A stretch of 64,000 nt of DNA from Megascapheus bottae (lineage: Eukaryota; Chordata; Mammalia; Rodentia; Geomyidae): the NCBI GenBank assembly GCA_024803745.1, contig JANJXV010000266.1, positions 496,001-560,000 on the forward strand, written 5' to 3'. Of this stretch, positions 1 through 11,695 are shown piece by piece. The position numbers and the translations under genes were made by a program. The notes beneath the pieces are model-generated. The model was not told where the DNA came from. It saw only the letters and a list, made by a program, of their open reading frames with translations, and did no database searches. Position 1 is the stretch's first letter. Each line of letters begins with the position of its first letter.

Positions 1-6
1 TTAAAA

Positions 7-3000
7 ATTGTAGGAACTAATAAATATCTCTCAATCCTAACTCTCAATATCAATGGACTTAACTCTCCATTTTAACGGCATAGGTTGTCTAGTTGGATCA
101 AAAAGCAAGAGCCATCGTTCTGCTGACTTCGAGAGACACATCTTACCCAAAAACAATCATCTTTTGAAAGAGAGAGGTTGGAATAAACTCTATCAAGCTA
201 ACTGCCCCCATAAACAGGCTAGAGTTGCCATCCTCATATCAGATACAATAGACTTCAAACTAAAATTAGTAAGAAAAGACAAAGAAGGTTACTACATACT
301 ACTAACGGGATCTTTCCTCCCGGAAGACATAACAATCCTAAATATTTACACACCCAATCCCGGAGCTCCAAACTTCATCAAGCAAACTTTACTTACACTG
401 AAACCATACATAGATCGAAACACAGTGATTGTTGGTGAGTTTAACACACCACTCTCACCTATGGACAGATCAACAAGGCAAAAACTCAACAGAGAAACCT
501 TAGAACTGAACAACTATATAGACCAACTAGATCTAACAGACATCTGCAGAATATTCCACCCAGTAACACCACAATATACGTTTTTCTCAGCAGCACATGG
601 AACATTTTCCAAAATAGACCACATCTTAGGCCATAAAGCAAACCTGGACAGATTCACAAACACTGAAATTATTCCATGCACACTCTCAGACCATAAAGGC
701 ATCAAATTGGAGCTGAACACACATCTCCACCAAAGAAAACCCTGTAACTCATGGAGACTGAACCACACATTGTTGAATCAAAAACAATGGGTAATCGAAG
801 AGATCAGAACAGATATCCAACTGTTTATGAAATTTAACAATAAGGAGCACACAAATATCAACTCCTTAGGGACACAACAAAGGCAGTACTCAGAGGAAAA
901 TGTATAGCGCGGAGTGCCTACAACAGCAAGTTGGAAAAATGGCAAACCAACTAGTTAATGTCTCACCTTAACCTCCTGGAAAAAGAGCAACAAACCAACC
1001 CTAAACCCATTAGGAGAAAGCAAATTATTAAAATCAAAGCAGAATTAAATGATTTGGAATAAAAAAAAACTATAGAAAGAATCAACAAAACAAGGAGTTG
1101 GTTCTTGAAAGAATTAACAAAATTGACAAGCCCTTAGCAAATCTTACCAAAAAAAGAAGAGAGCATATCGAAATAAACAAAATCGCAGATGAAAATGGTA
1201 ATATCACGACAGAAATTACCAAGATCCAGAATATCATGAGGGAATACTTCTCAAACCTTTACGCCAACAAATTTGAGAATCTAGAAGAAATGGATGAATT
1301 CCTAGACAATATTAACATACACACACTGAACCAAGAAGAGCTAACCCAACTCAACAGGCCTATTTCAAGCTCTGAAATAGAAATGGAAATTAGACAACTT
1401 CCACTTAAAAAGAGCCCAGGGCCAGATGGATTCACAGCTGAATTCTATAAGGTCTTCAAAGCAGAGCTCACACCAATACTCCTCAAGCTCTCAACGAAAT
1501 TGAAAATGAAGGTTCTTTACTAAACTGATTCTGTGAAGCCAGCATATCCCTCATCCCCAAACCAGACAGAGATTCATCAAAGAAAGAGATCTATAGACCC
1601 ATTTCTTTGATGAACATCGATGCAAACCTTCTCAACAAAATACTGGCCAACCGTCTACAACAACTCATCAAAAAAAATATACACTATGATCAAACTGGAT
1701 TCATCACAGGGAGGCAAAGCTGGTTCAACATACACAAATCAATTAATATAATTCAACACATCAACAGTAGCAGGGATAAAATCACATGATTGTCTCAATA
1801 GATGCGGAAAAGGCATTTGACAAGATCCAAAACCCCTTTATGTTAAAAGATGTGGAGAAACTAGGAATCCATGGAACATTTCTCAATGTAATAAAGGCTG
1901 TGTATGAGAAACCCACTGCTAGTATTATACTTAATGGTGAAAATCTAAAGCCATTCCCTCTAAAATCAGGAACGAGACAAGGATGCCCACTCTCTCCACT
2001 CCTTTTTAACATAGTACTAGAATTCCTAGGCAGTGCAATATGGCAAGAAGCAAGCATAAAGGGGATCCAAGTAGGGAAAGAGGAAATAAAACTATCCCTC
2101 TTTGCAGATGACATGATTCTGTATTTAAGGAATCCTATAGACTCTACTCCCAAGCTCCTTGAGCTGATTCAAAGCTTTGGAAGGGTAGCAGGCCATAAAA
2201 TCAACCCTCACAAATCAACTGCCTTACTTTACGCCAACACTGAGAGGAACGAGGCAATAATCAGGAAAGAAAATCCTTTCACAATAGCCTCAAAGAAAAT
2301 AAAGTACCTAGCATTTAGCTTAACTAAGAATGTAAAGGACCGTTTAGAAGAAAACTTTAAAACCCTAAAAAAGGAAATTAAAGCAGAACTAAGGAAATGG
2401 AAAAACCTCCCATGCTCCTGGATTGGAAGAATCAACATTGTGAAAATGACAATCTTGCCAAGGGCTATCTACAAATTCAATGTAATACCCATCAACATCC
2501 CAATGTCATTCTTTAAAGATATAGAAGAGGCAATTCAAAATTTCATATGGAATAATAAAAGACCCCGTATAGCAAAAACACTTCTTAGCAGAAAGAACAG
2601 CGCTGGAGGAATTTCAATTCCAAACTTAAGGCTCTATTACAGAGCTATAATTCTCAAAACAGCTTGGTACTGGCACAAGAACAGGCCTGAAGTCCAATGG
2701 AGTAGAACTGCGGACCCAGATATTAAACCACAGACCTATGGCCACCTAATCTTTGACCAGGGAGCCAAAAAAATAGAATGGAAGAAAGATAGCCTCTTCA
2801 ACAAGTTGTGCTGGCAGAACTGGTTAAACACCTGCAGGAAACTAAAGTTGGATCCTTCTTTGTCCCCTTGCACTAGAATTAACTCCAAATGGATCAAAGA
2901 CGTGGAGGTAAAAGCTGACACACTGAAAAGTTTACAGGAAGGAATAGGAGATACACTAGGCCTCCTTGGTACAGGTCGAAACTTTCTTAATAAGGACCAA

Positions 3001-3849
3001 GAATCACAACAAATCAGAGAAAGGCTGGATAAGTGGGACTGCATTAAACTGCAGAGCTTTTGTATGGCAACGGATATAGCTAGTAAACTAATCAGGAAGC
3101 CTACAGAGTGGGAGAAGATCTTCACCACCCAAACAACGCAACAAGGCCTCATATCTAAAATATATCAACAACTCAAAAAATTGAATCACTCCAAAACTAA
3201 CCTCCAAAGTAACACCCATCCCATTACAAAATGGGCCAAAGACTTAAAGAGAGTCTTCTCTGAAGAAGAAACAAAAATGGCCTATAGACACATGAAGAAA
3301 TGCTCAACATCTCTGGTCATAAAAGAAATGCAAATCAAAACAAGTCTAAGATTCCACCTAACTACAGTTAGAATGGCCAGGATCAGGAAAACGAATGACA
3401 ACAGATGCTGGAGGGGATGTGGTCAGGAGGGATCACTACTACACTGTTGGTGGGAGTGCAAACTCGTTCAACCACTATGGAAAGCAGTGCGGCAGTGCCT
3501 CAAAACGCTAAACATACAACTCGCCTATGACCCAGCAATTCCAGTACTTGGTATTTACCCAACAATCCAGAAACAAGGGCATACTAAACCCACTAGCACA
3601 ACAATGTTCATTGCAGCACTATTCACCATAGCATAGATATGGAACCAACCCAGATGTCCCTCAGTTGATGAGTGGATCAACAAGTTGTGGTATTTGTACA
3701 CAATGGAATTCTATGCTGCTGTCAGAAAGAATGACATCGCCCCATTTGTTAGGAAATGGAAAGACTTAGAACAAATCATGTTAAGTGAAGTAAGCCAGAC
3801 TCAAAGGAACTTAGGCTCAGTGGTTTCCCTCATTCGTCATAATGATTAG
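7..3849 (+). pseudogene. L1 ORF2 remnant, copy A (endonuclease-reverse transcriptase)
   Basis: ORF2 encodes the L1 endonuclease, reverse transcriptase and a Cys-rich C-terminal domain. The endonuclease domain is readable at about 170-900 and contains SDH and DRSTRQK motifs. The usual catalytic GDFNTPL block reads GEFNTPL (Asp to Glu). Breaks are: lost start ATG, an early TGA, a frameshift in an A-run near 155, a frameshift near 870, a W-to-stop near 953, a 1-base deletion near 1492 (private to A), an S-to-stop near 1526 and a frameshift near 1780. From 1786 to 3636 a 616-codon frame is uninterrupted. It holds the RT motifs [22 protein letters not shown] and FADD and the CX3CX7HX4C motif near 3408-3458. 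It ends at a K-to-stop TAG at 3634, and the remaining 70 or so codons lie downstream. Autonomous activity is very unlikely. Confidence 0.92.
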
Positions 3850-4102
3850 AAACCTTAGGCTCTACTAGCAGAGATTGGCAATAGAGCAAAAGGCCATATA
3901 TAAGGCCATATAATGTGAAGCTAATTGAAAGGACCTCCAGGATATTGACACAAAAGCCATATAATGAATGATTGTTGTCCTTAATGTACTATGTTGTCTC
4001 TCATCTCGCTTGCTGTCCCTTGGTTATCCCATATTGGTATAGTATCTCACTTTGTTATCTGATATATTGAATTTATTTGTATTTGGATATTTGAAATTTG
4101 AT

Positions 4103-4159
4103 AGGGAAGGGGGGAAAACCAAGATGGGTGGGGGGTGTGGGGTTGGAGGGAAATGGGTA
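4103..4159 (+). other. G-rich 3'UTR tract of L1 copy A
   Basis: Several runs of three to six G lie close together. This is the usual polypurine, G-quadruplex-capable part of a mammalian L1 3'UTR. Equivalent tracts lie at 11530-11583, 18955-19008 and 54291-54345. Confidence 0.75.
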
Positions 4160-4897
4160 CCAAGACATGTGAAAGGGTATCAATGTATGTGAATTAATGC
4201 ACCTTCTATCTGGCAAATATCATCTAACCCTTTTACTAATTACAATAAAAAAATGAAAAAAAAAAGAAAGTTGTAGTGTGTGGGGAGGATGATGGGGTCA
4301 AATACATTTCTTCTTAGAAATTTACCTCATCTGGTTGCCCTGGATTTTCCTGGCCTTCTTCTTAGAGAAAGTTCTGTTATACTGGATTTGTGGCTTGGCA
4401 ATGATCTAGCATGTACATCTTCGAGTAAGACATCCACAACTTCCATGCCTGAGACTCGAGTTTCCTGACCTTTGGCAACAGCACAGCAACATCTTTCTTC
4501 CTCCTGAGCCACAGGCCAAGTGAGCTGGCTTGAGCTGGTTGTTAGTTACAGTGGCTTGGTTACCAGGGTTCCATATTCTGTTCCATTGTGAGGGAGGCAG
4601 GGTCACCTTTCAGGGCCCAATGACCAAAGATCCTTGCTCACAAAAGACCTCACCAAAGACATACTGGAGGCTGAATCTCTCCTCCAGTCTCACAATATAC
4701 GTGTGGATGTAGTATACAGCACACCTTATTTGTCCAATCCCAATGTCTTCCACTAGGCCCAACTACCAGTCTGGTCTCAGGCTCAAGGGGCCTTTCTTAG
4801 GTAAGATCCAAACTTAAGGGTCAATATTGCCCTCATCCTTTACAAAACATTTGCTTCACAGTGCCTTCTCTGCCTGCATTTGGCCCCTTGTCGAATT

Positions 4898-5092
4898 TTT
4901 TTTTGTTTTTGCTAGTCTTGGGACTTGACCTCAGAGTGTGAACATTGTTCTTGGGCTTTCTTTAGGCTTTAGCTGTCCCACCGAGCCACAGCACCGCTTG
5001 CAGCGTTTTCTATGTATGTGGTAATGAGGAATCAAACCTGAGGCTTACTGCTTGGTAGCCAAGGACTCTCCCACTAGGTCAAACACACAGGG
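4898..5092 (-). repeat. IDL-Geo-like SINE in spacer 1
   Basis: On the minus strand an ID/tRNA-Ala-like head is joined to the right monomer that ends in a CAAGTCCCAAGACTAGC-like sequence. It is old and diverged. Equivalent copies sit at the same place in every spacer. Confidence 0.7.
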
Positions 5093-5329
5093 CATCTTGC
5101 ACATATTTTTGACATCAATCTGCTAGGATATTATTAGGTTTCTGTATCCTAATCAATTTTTTCCTGATGATTAGATTTGCTGTCATGTGTAAAAAATGCA
5201 AGAGGGAAAAACACAGAAGAATTAGTGAAATTAAAAAAAAGCATTAGACACAGTTAAGTGTTCATTCTTTGTAGGAGAAAGGATATTTGGATATGATGAT
5301 GATGATGATGACTTTATAATTACTATGTC

Positions 5330-5526
5330 ACGGTTGAGAGTTTGGCATAGTGGTAGAGTGCTTGCCTAGCATCCATGAAGATCTGGGTTTGATTGCTCAG
5401 TACCACATAGATAGAAAATCTAGATGTGGCACTGTGGCTCAAGTGGCAGAGGGCTAGACTTGAGAAAACCCGAGGACAGTGCTCAGGCCCTGAATTCAAG
5501 CCCCAAGACTGGCAGAAAGATAAAAG
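5330..5526 (+). repeat. IDL-Geo-like SINE in spacer 1
   Basis: An ID-like left half with tRNA-type A box (TAGTGGTAGAGTGC) and B box (GGTTTGATTGC) is joined to the right half (TGGCACTGTGGCTCAAGTGG, then TCAAGCCCCAAGACTGGC) and an A-rich tail. Confidence 0.8.
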
Positions 5527-6199
5527 AAAATAAAAATGCTTTTTACGAGCTAATTCACTCACAGCATTTGCTTCTGAAATCTTCGCATCTGCATCTTGTG
5601 AAATACCCCTTTCCCTCAACGTAGAAAAGAAAAACAGATCCACCCCATGGTCCACTGTGAGGCCACTGGTTGGGCTAAGAGCTAGTCGTGCAGCAACACA
5701 TAAGTTTTATTCTAATACTTTCCAAACTTTGTACTCAAATATGCTACCTACTTACCAACTTATGTCAGTTATCCTTATGCTATAACTTTTCTTCATTACT
5801 ACAATATTCTTACACTCCTACGTTAATCCTCTTGCACCTCCCCTGACCTCTCTCATTCTTTTTTTCTATCTCTGGACCTCTGCTCATCTTTCAACCCTTA
5901 TACTGCACGGATCTACACTTGATGGCTGTTGAGCAATATTGTATATGTAGGTGGTTAATTATTCTCTAGGCTCAGAGGGACTTAAAGACAATAGAGATTG
6001 GATTGAGAGGCTTATTGTTTTGGGTATAAATCGCTTATCAGTGGTTGTATTAGGCTGGTCTGTAAGTGCACAAAAAGAAAGAGTGATAATACCAATCAAA
6101 ACTTGTGAACATCTAGTGTCTGCAAGCTACAGAGGTCTAGGATGGTTATATCTGAAAAACTATAATCGTATTTAGTAGTAATCTTGCTCCCATTTTCAA

Positions 6200-7200
6200 A
6201 TGGGCAGAACAAGAAACTCAAGAAAAATGTCAAATCAAGAAACAACATCCCCCACCCAATGTAAACAGACAATGGAACAGTCACTGGCAAACCTAGAGGA
6301 GAGTCTTCCAATTGCTACACAAATGCAATTGATAAACATCATTAATGAAAAATGTGAAAATATAAAGAAAGAGATAATGGAGGAAGCCATACCTGAACAA
6401 GAGGAAAGCAAAAACAAGGTGATAAGTGAAAAAGAAGAAGCCATAAAGGAGGCCATAATAAAGGTTTTTCAAAGAAAGATGGATGAATTCAAAGAATCCA
6501 CAAATCAAAACGTGACCAAACTCCAGCAAATGTCCAAAGAAAATAAAGCTACTGAGCTAACCACTCAAAAGGAAATCAAGGAGATAAAGAAATCCATACA
6601 TGATCTAAAACAAGGGATGCAAGGCATCAAAAGTGAGCAATTAGAAGCAAGGGAGATGAAAAATAAAGTAGATAGCTTTGATAGCAGGTTAGACATTGCA
6701 GAGGAGAGAATTTCCGTGGCTGAAGATAATTTAGGTATTATAAAGAACAGAAAATGAGTCAATGCAAATCTAGGAAATATGAGAGAGCGCTTCAGGAGGT
6801 CCAAGATACAATTAGGAAGCCTAATTTAAGGCTAGTTGGTACTGAGGAGGGCGTGGAGAAAGAGGTCAATGGTATTGGAAATATACTTCAGGGAATCATC
6901 TCAGAGAATTTCCCAAATATCCAGAAGGGCAGGCCCATCCAGATACGAGAAGCTTTTAGAACCCCAAACAGACCTGACCAGAAAAGAACATCCCACCGCC
7001 ACATTGTGATCCGAACTGGATCAATAGAAACGAAAGGAAAGATCCTACAGGCAGCCAGGGAAAAGGGATCAGTAACCTACAAAGGCAAACCAATCAGAAT
7101 AACCCCAGATTTCTCAGCAGAGACCATGCAAGCACGAAGTGACTGGAAGCATATATGTCATGCCCTTATATCAAATAACTACCAACCAAGAATACTGTAG
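6200..7200 (+). pseudogene. L1 ORF1 copy B (RNA-binding protein), split by a 4 bp deletion
   Basis: ORF1p is the L1 RNA-binding chaperone: a coiled coil, an RRM and a C-terminal domain. Here 6200-6757 gives the MGRTRNSRK N-terminus and a Lys/Glu-rich coiled coil (185 codons). 6754-7200 gives the RRM/CTD part (148 codons, with LRLVG, AREKG and KGKPIRITPD blocks). The two frames overlap as ATGA. Compared with copy F (56381-57385), a 4 bp deletion between the codons for II and NEQ causes the split. The stop at 7198 is an amber codon within the CTD; the frame then stays open for 60 codons (PAKLSF...) to a TAA at 7381, which matches the normal CTD tail of L1 ORF1p. Copies C and D carry the same split. 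Confidence 0.9.
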
Positions 7201-7431
7201 CCAGCTAAGCTCTCATTCATAACTGAGGGAAAAATAAAAACATTCCATTCCAGGGAAAAGCTGCAACAATATGTCGAAACAAAACCAACACTACAGAGAA
7301 TTCTCAAAGATGCTCTATACATAGAAAACCAAAATAAATGCAATATAGGGAAAGAAATGGCACCTAAACAGCATACCATCTAAGGACCACAAGAACTGTC
7401 AAGACACAGGCCCTACTAAAAGCTTTTAAAA

Positions 7432-10400
7432 ATGGTAGGAACTAATAAATATCTCTCAATCCTAACTCTCAATATCAATGGACTTAACTCTCAAATTAAA
7501 CGGCATAGGTTGTCTAGTTGCATCAAAAAGCAAGAGCCATCGTTCTGCTGACTTCGAGAGACACATCTTACCCAAAAACAATCATCTTTTGAAAGTGAGA
7601 GGTTGGAATAAACTCTATCAAGCTAACTGCCCCCATAAACAGGCTAGAGTTGCCATCCTCATATCAGATACAATAGACTTCAAACTAAAATTAGTAAGAA
7701 AAGACAAAGAAGGTTACTACATACTACTAAAGGGATCTTTCCTCCCGGAAGACATAACAATCCTAAATATTTACACACCCAATCCCGGACTTCCAAACTT
7801 CATCAAGCAAACTTTACTTACACTGAAACCATACATACATCGAAACACAGTGATGGTTGGTGAGTTTAACACACCACTCTCACCTATGGACAGATCAACA
7901 AGGCAAAAACTCAACAGAGAAACCTTAGAACTGAACAACTATATAGACCAACTAGATCTAACAGACATCTGCAGAATATTCCACCCAGTAACACCACAAT
8001 ATATGTTTTTCTCAGCAGCACATGGAACATTTTCCAAAATAGAACACATCTTAGGCCATAAAGCAAACCTGGACAGATTCAGAAACACTGAAATTATTCC
8101 ATGCACACTCTCAGACCATAAAGGCATCAAATTGGAGCTGAACACACATCTCCACCAAAGAAAACCCTGTAACTCATGGAGACTGAACCACACATTGTTG
8201 AATCAAAAACAATGGGTAATCGAAGAGATCAGAACAGATATCCAACTGTTTATGAAATTTAACAATAAGGAGCACACAAATATCAACTCCTTAGGGACAC
8301 AACAAAGGCAGTACTCAGAGGAAAATTTATATCGTGGAGTGCCTACCACAGCAAGTTGGAAAAATGGCAAACCAACTAGTTAATGTCTCACCTTAACCTC
8401 CTGGAAAAAGAGCAACAAACCAACCCTAAACCCATTAGGAGAAAGCAAATTATTAAAAATCAAAGCAGAATTAAATGATTTGGAATAAAAAAAACTATAG
8501 AAAGAATCAACAAAACAAGGAGTTGGTTCTTGAAAGAATTAACAAAATTGACAAGCCCTTAGCAAATCTTACCAAAAAAAGAAGAGAGCATATCGAAATA
8601 AACAAAATCGCAGATGAAAATGGTAATATCACGACAGAAATTACCAAGATCCAGAATATCATGAGGGAATACTTCTCAAACCTTTACGCCAACAAATTTG
8701 AGAATCTAGAAGAAATGGATGAATTCCTAGACAATATTAACATACACACACTGAACCAAGAAGAGCTAACCCAACTCAACAGGCCTATTTCAAGCTCTGA
8801 AATAGAAATGGAAATTAGACAACTTCCACTTAAAAAGAGCCCAGGGCCAGATGGATTCACAGCTGAATTCTATAAGGTCTTCAAAGCAGAGCTCACACCA
8901 ATACTCCTCAAGCTCTTCAACGAAATTGAAAATGAAGGTTCTTTACTAAACTGATTCTGTGAAGCCAGCATATCCCTCATCCCCAAACCAGACAGAGATT
9001 CATCAAAGAAAGAGATCTATAGACCCATTTCTTTGATGAACATCGATGCAAAACTTCTCAACAAAATACTGGCCAACCGTCTACAACATCTCATCAAAAA
9101 AAATATACACTATGATCAAACTGGATTCATCACAGGGAGGCAAAGCTGGTTCAACATACACAAATCAATTAATATAATTCAACACATCAACAGGAGCAGG
9201 GATAAAATCACATGATTGTCTCAATAGATGCGGAAAAGGCATTTGACAAGATCCAAAACCCCTTTATGTTAAAAGATGTGGAGAAACTAGGAATCCATGG
9301 AACATTTCTCAATGTAATAAAGGCTGTGTATGAGAAACCCACTGCTAGTATTATACTTAATGGTGAAAATCTAAAGCCATTCCCTCTAAAATCAGGAACG
9401 AGACAAGGATGCCCACTCTCTCCACTCCTTTTTAACATAGTACTAGAATTCCTAGGCAGTGCAATATGGCAAGAAGCAAGCATAAAGGGGATCCAAGTAG
9501 GGAAAGAGGAAATAAAACTATCCCTCTTTGCAGATGACATGATTCTGTATTTAAAGAATCCTATAGACTCTACTCCCAAGCTCCTTGAGCTGATTCAAAG
9601 CTTTGGAAGGGTAGCAGGCCATAAAATCAACCCTCACAAATCAACTGCCTTACTTTACGCCAACACTGAGAGGAACGAGGCAATAATCAGGAAAGAAAAT
9701 CCTTTCACAATAGCCTCAAAGAAAATAAAGTACCTAGCAATTAGCTTAACTAAGAATGTAAAGGACCGTTTAGATGAAAACTTTAAAACCCTAAAAAAGG
9801 AAATTAAAGCAGAACTAAGGAAATGGAAAAACCTCCCATGCTCCTGGATTGGAAGAATCAACATTGTGAAAATGACAACCTTGCCAAGGGCTATCTACAA
9901 ATTCAATGTAATACCCATCAACATCCCAATGTCATTCTTTAAAGACATAGAAGAGGCAATTCAAAATTTCATATGGAATAATAAAAGACCCCGTATAGCA
10001 AAAACACTTCTTAGCAGAAAGAACAGCGCTGGAGGAATTTCAATTCCAAACTTAAGGCTCTATTACAGAGCTATAATTCTCAAAACAGCTTGGTACTGGC
10101 ACAAGAACAGGCCTGAAGTCCAATGGAGTAGAACTGCGGACCCAGATATTAAACCACAGACCTATGGCCACCTAATCTTTGACCAGGGAGCCAAAAAAAT
10201 AGAATGGAAGAAAGATAGCCTCTTCAACAAGTTGTGCTGGCAGAACTGGTTAAACACCTGCAGAAAACTAAAGTTGGATCCTTCTTTGTCCCCTTGCACT
10301 AGAATTAACTCCAAATGGATCAAAGACGTGGAGGTAAAAGCTGACACACTGAAAAGTTTACAGGAAGGAATAGGAGATACACTAGGCCTCCTTGGTACAG

Positions 10401-11275
10401 GTCGAAACTTTCTTAATAAGGACCAAGAATCACAACAAATCAGAGAAAGGCTGGATAAGTGGGACTGCATTAAACTGCAGAGCTTTTGTATGGCAACGGA
10501 TATAGCTAGTAAACTAATCAGGAAGCCTACAGAGTGGGAGAAGATCTTCACCACCCAAACAACGGAACAAGGCCTCATATCTAAAATATATCAACAACTC
10601 AAAAAATTGAATCACTCCAAAACTAACCTCCAAAGTAACACCCATCCCATTACAAAATGGGCCAAAGACTTAAAGAGAGTCTTCTCTGAAGAAGAAACAA
10701 AAATGGCCTATAGACACATGAAGAAATGCTCAACATCTCTGGTCATAAAAGAAATGCAAATCAAAACAAGTCTAAGATTCCACCTAACTCCAGTTAGAAT
10801 GGCCAGGATCAGGAAAACGAATGACAACAGATGCTGGAGGGGATGTGGTCAGGAGGGATCACTACTACGCTGTTGGTGGGAGTGCAAACTCGTTCAACCA
10901 CTATGGAAAGCAGTGCGGCAGTGCCTCAAAACGCTAAACATACAACTCCCCTATGACCCAGCGATTCCAGTACTTGGCATTTACCCAACAATCCAGAAAC
11001 AAGGGCCTACTAAACCCACTAGCACAACAATGTTCATTGCAGCACTATTCACCATAGCATAGATATGGAACCAACCCAGATGTCCCTCAGTTGATGAGTG
11101 GATCAACAAGTTGTGGTATTTGTACACAATGGAATTCTATGCTGCTGTCAGAAAGAATGACATCGCCCCATTTGTTAGGAAATGGAAAGACTTAGAACAA
11201 ATCATATTAAGTGAAGTAAGCCAGACTCAAAGGAACTTAGGCTCAGTGGTTTCCCTCATTCGTCATAATCAGTAG
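7432..11275 (+). pseudogene. L1 ORF2 remnant, copy B
   Basis: The ATG at 7432 is present, but the true frame hits a TGA after about 40 codons, and a frameshift in an A-run follows. The endonuclease is readable from about 7590 to 8320, with two acidic catalytic positions changed from Asp to Glu (GEFNTPL; KIEHILG). The [13 protein letters not shown] region sits in 8475-8954, which ends at the S-to-stop shared with A and C. A frameshift near 9207 precedes the uninterrupted 616-codon frame 9212-11062 with FADD and the RT motifs. In this copy the His of the CX3CX7HX4C motif reads Arg (GSLLRC). The K-to-stop after the FTIA residues is shared with A and C. Not functional as ORF2p. Confidence 0.92.
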
Positions 11276-11529
11276 AAACCTTGGGCTCTACTAGCAGAGA
11301 TTGGCAATAGAGCAAAAGGCCATATAAAAGGCCATATAATGTGAAGCTAATTGAAAAGACTTCCAGGATATTGACACAAAAGCCATATAATGAATGATTG
11401 TTGTCCTTAATGTACTATGTTGTCTCTCATCTCGCTTGCTGTCCCTTGGTTATCCCATATTGGTATATTATCTCACTTTGTTATCTGATATATTGAATTT
11501 ATTTGTATTTGGATATTTGAAATTTGATA

Positions 11530-11583
11530 GGGAAGGGGGGAAAACCAAGACGGGTGGGGGGTGTGGGGTTGGAGGGAAATGGG
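11530..11583 (+). other. G-rich 3'UTR tract of L1 copy B
   Basis: Same G-run block as in copy A, 7.4 kb downstream. Confidence 0.75.
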
Positions 11584-11695
11584 TACCAAGACATGTGAAA
11601 GGGTATCAATGTATGTGAATTAATGCACCTTCTATCTGGCAAATATCATCTAACCCTTTTACTAATTACAATAAAAAAATGAAAAAAAAAGAAAT

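Larger units (their letters stand above)
1..4270 (+). mobile_element. LINE-1 copy A (5' part outside the window)
   Basis: The visible part begins just before ORF2 and runs through endonuclease, reverse transcriptase, Cys-rich end, 3'UTR, an AATAAA-containing A/T tail and an A-rich end near 4270. The 3'UTR holds a G-rich polypurine block at 4103-4159, typical of mammalian L1. The ORF2 start codon position reads ATT instead of the ATG seen in copies B and C. The right neighbour is the spacer shared by all units. Confidence 0.95.
4271..5637 (+). repeat. Array spacer 1 (non-L1 DNA with two opposed SINEs)
   Basis: This segment lies between the A-rich tail of one L1 and the 5' end of the next. It recurs at 11696-13060, 19119-20489 and 54455-55818, and in inverted orientation at 37262-38640 without flanking L1. 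It contains an antisense SINE (about 4898-5092), a short GAT repeat (5295-5312) and a sense SINE (about 5330-5526). Small ORFs here are SINE or random frames; I see no gene. Confidence 0.85.
5638..11695 (+). mobile_element. LINE-1 copy B (complete unit of the array)
   Basis: Order: a 5'UTR of about 560 bp (5638-6199), ORF1 (6200-7200 plus an open tail to 7383), a 48 bp gap, ORF2 (7432-11275), a 3'UTR with G-rich block (11530-11583), AATAAA and an A-rich end. The 5' boundary is inferred: homology to the L1-free inverted spacer at 37262 stops at this point. Both ORFs are broken. Confidence 0.93.

Noticed and set aside
5330..5405. tRNA-like sequence with A and B boxes
   Set aside because: It is the ID-like head of a SINE, with no intact cloverleaf expected of a functional tRNA gene. 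The same holds for the other SINE heads.
5323..5655. 110-codon minus-strand frame repeated in each spacer
   Set aside because: It runs antisense through the sense SINE, and its repetition only reflects duplication of the unit. No start or splice support.
5951..6175. 74-codon frame in the L1 5'UTR, repeated in each unit
   Set aside because: Short, lies in the 5'UTR, and its recurrence is explained by duplication. No similarity to an L1 ORF0 that I can confirm.
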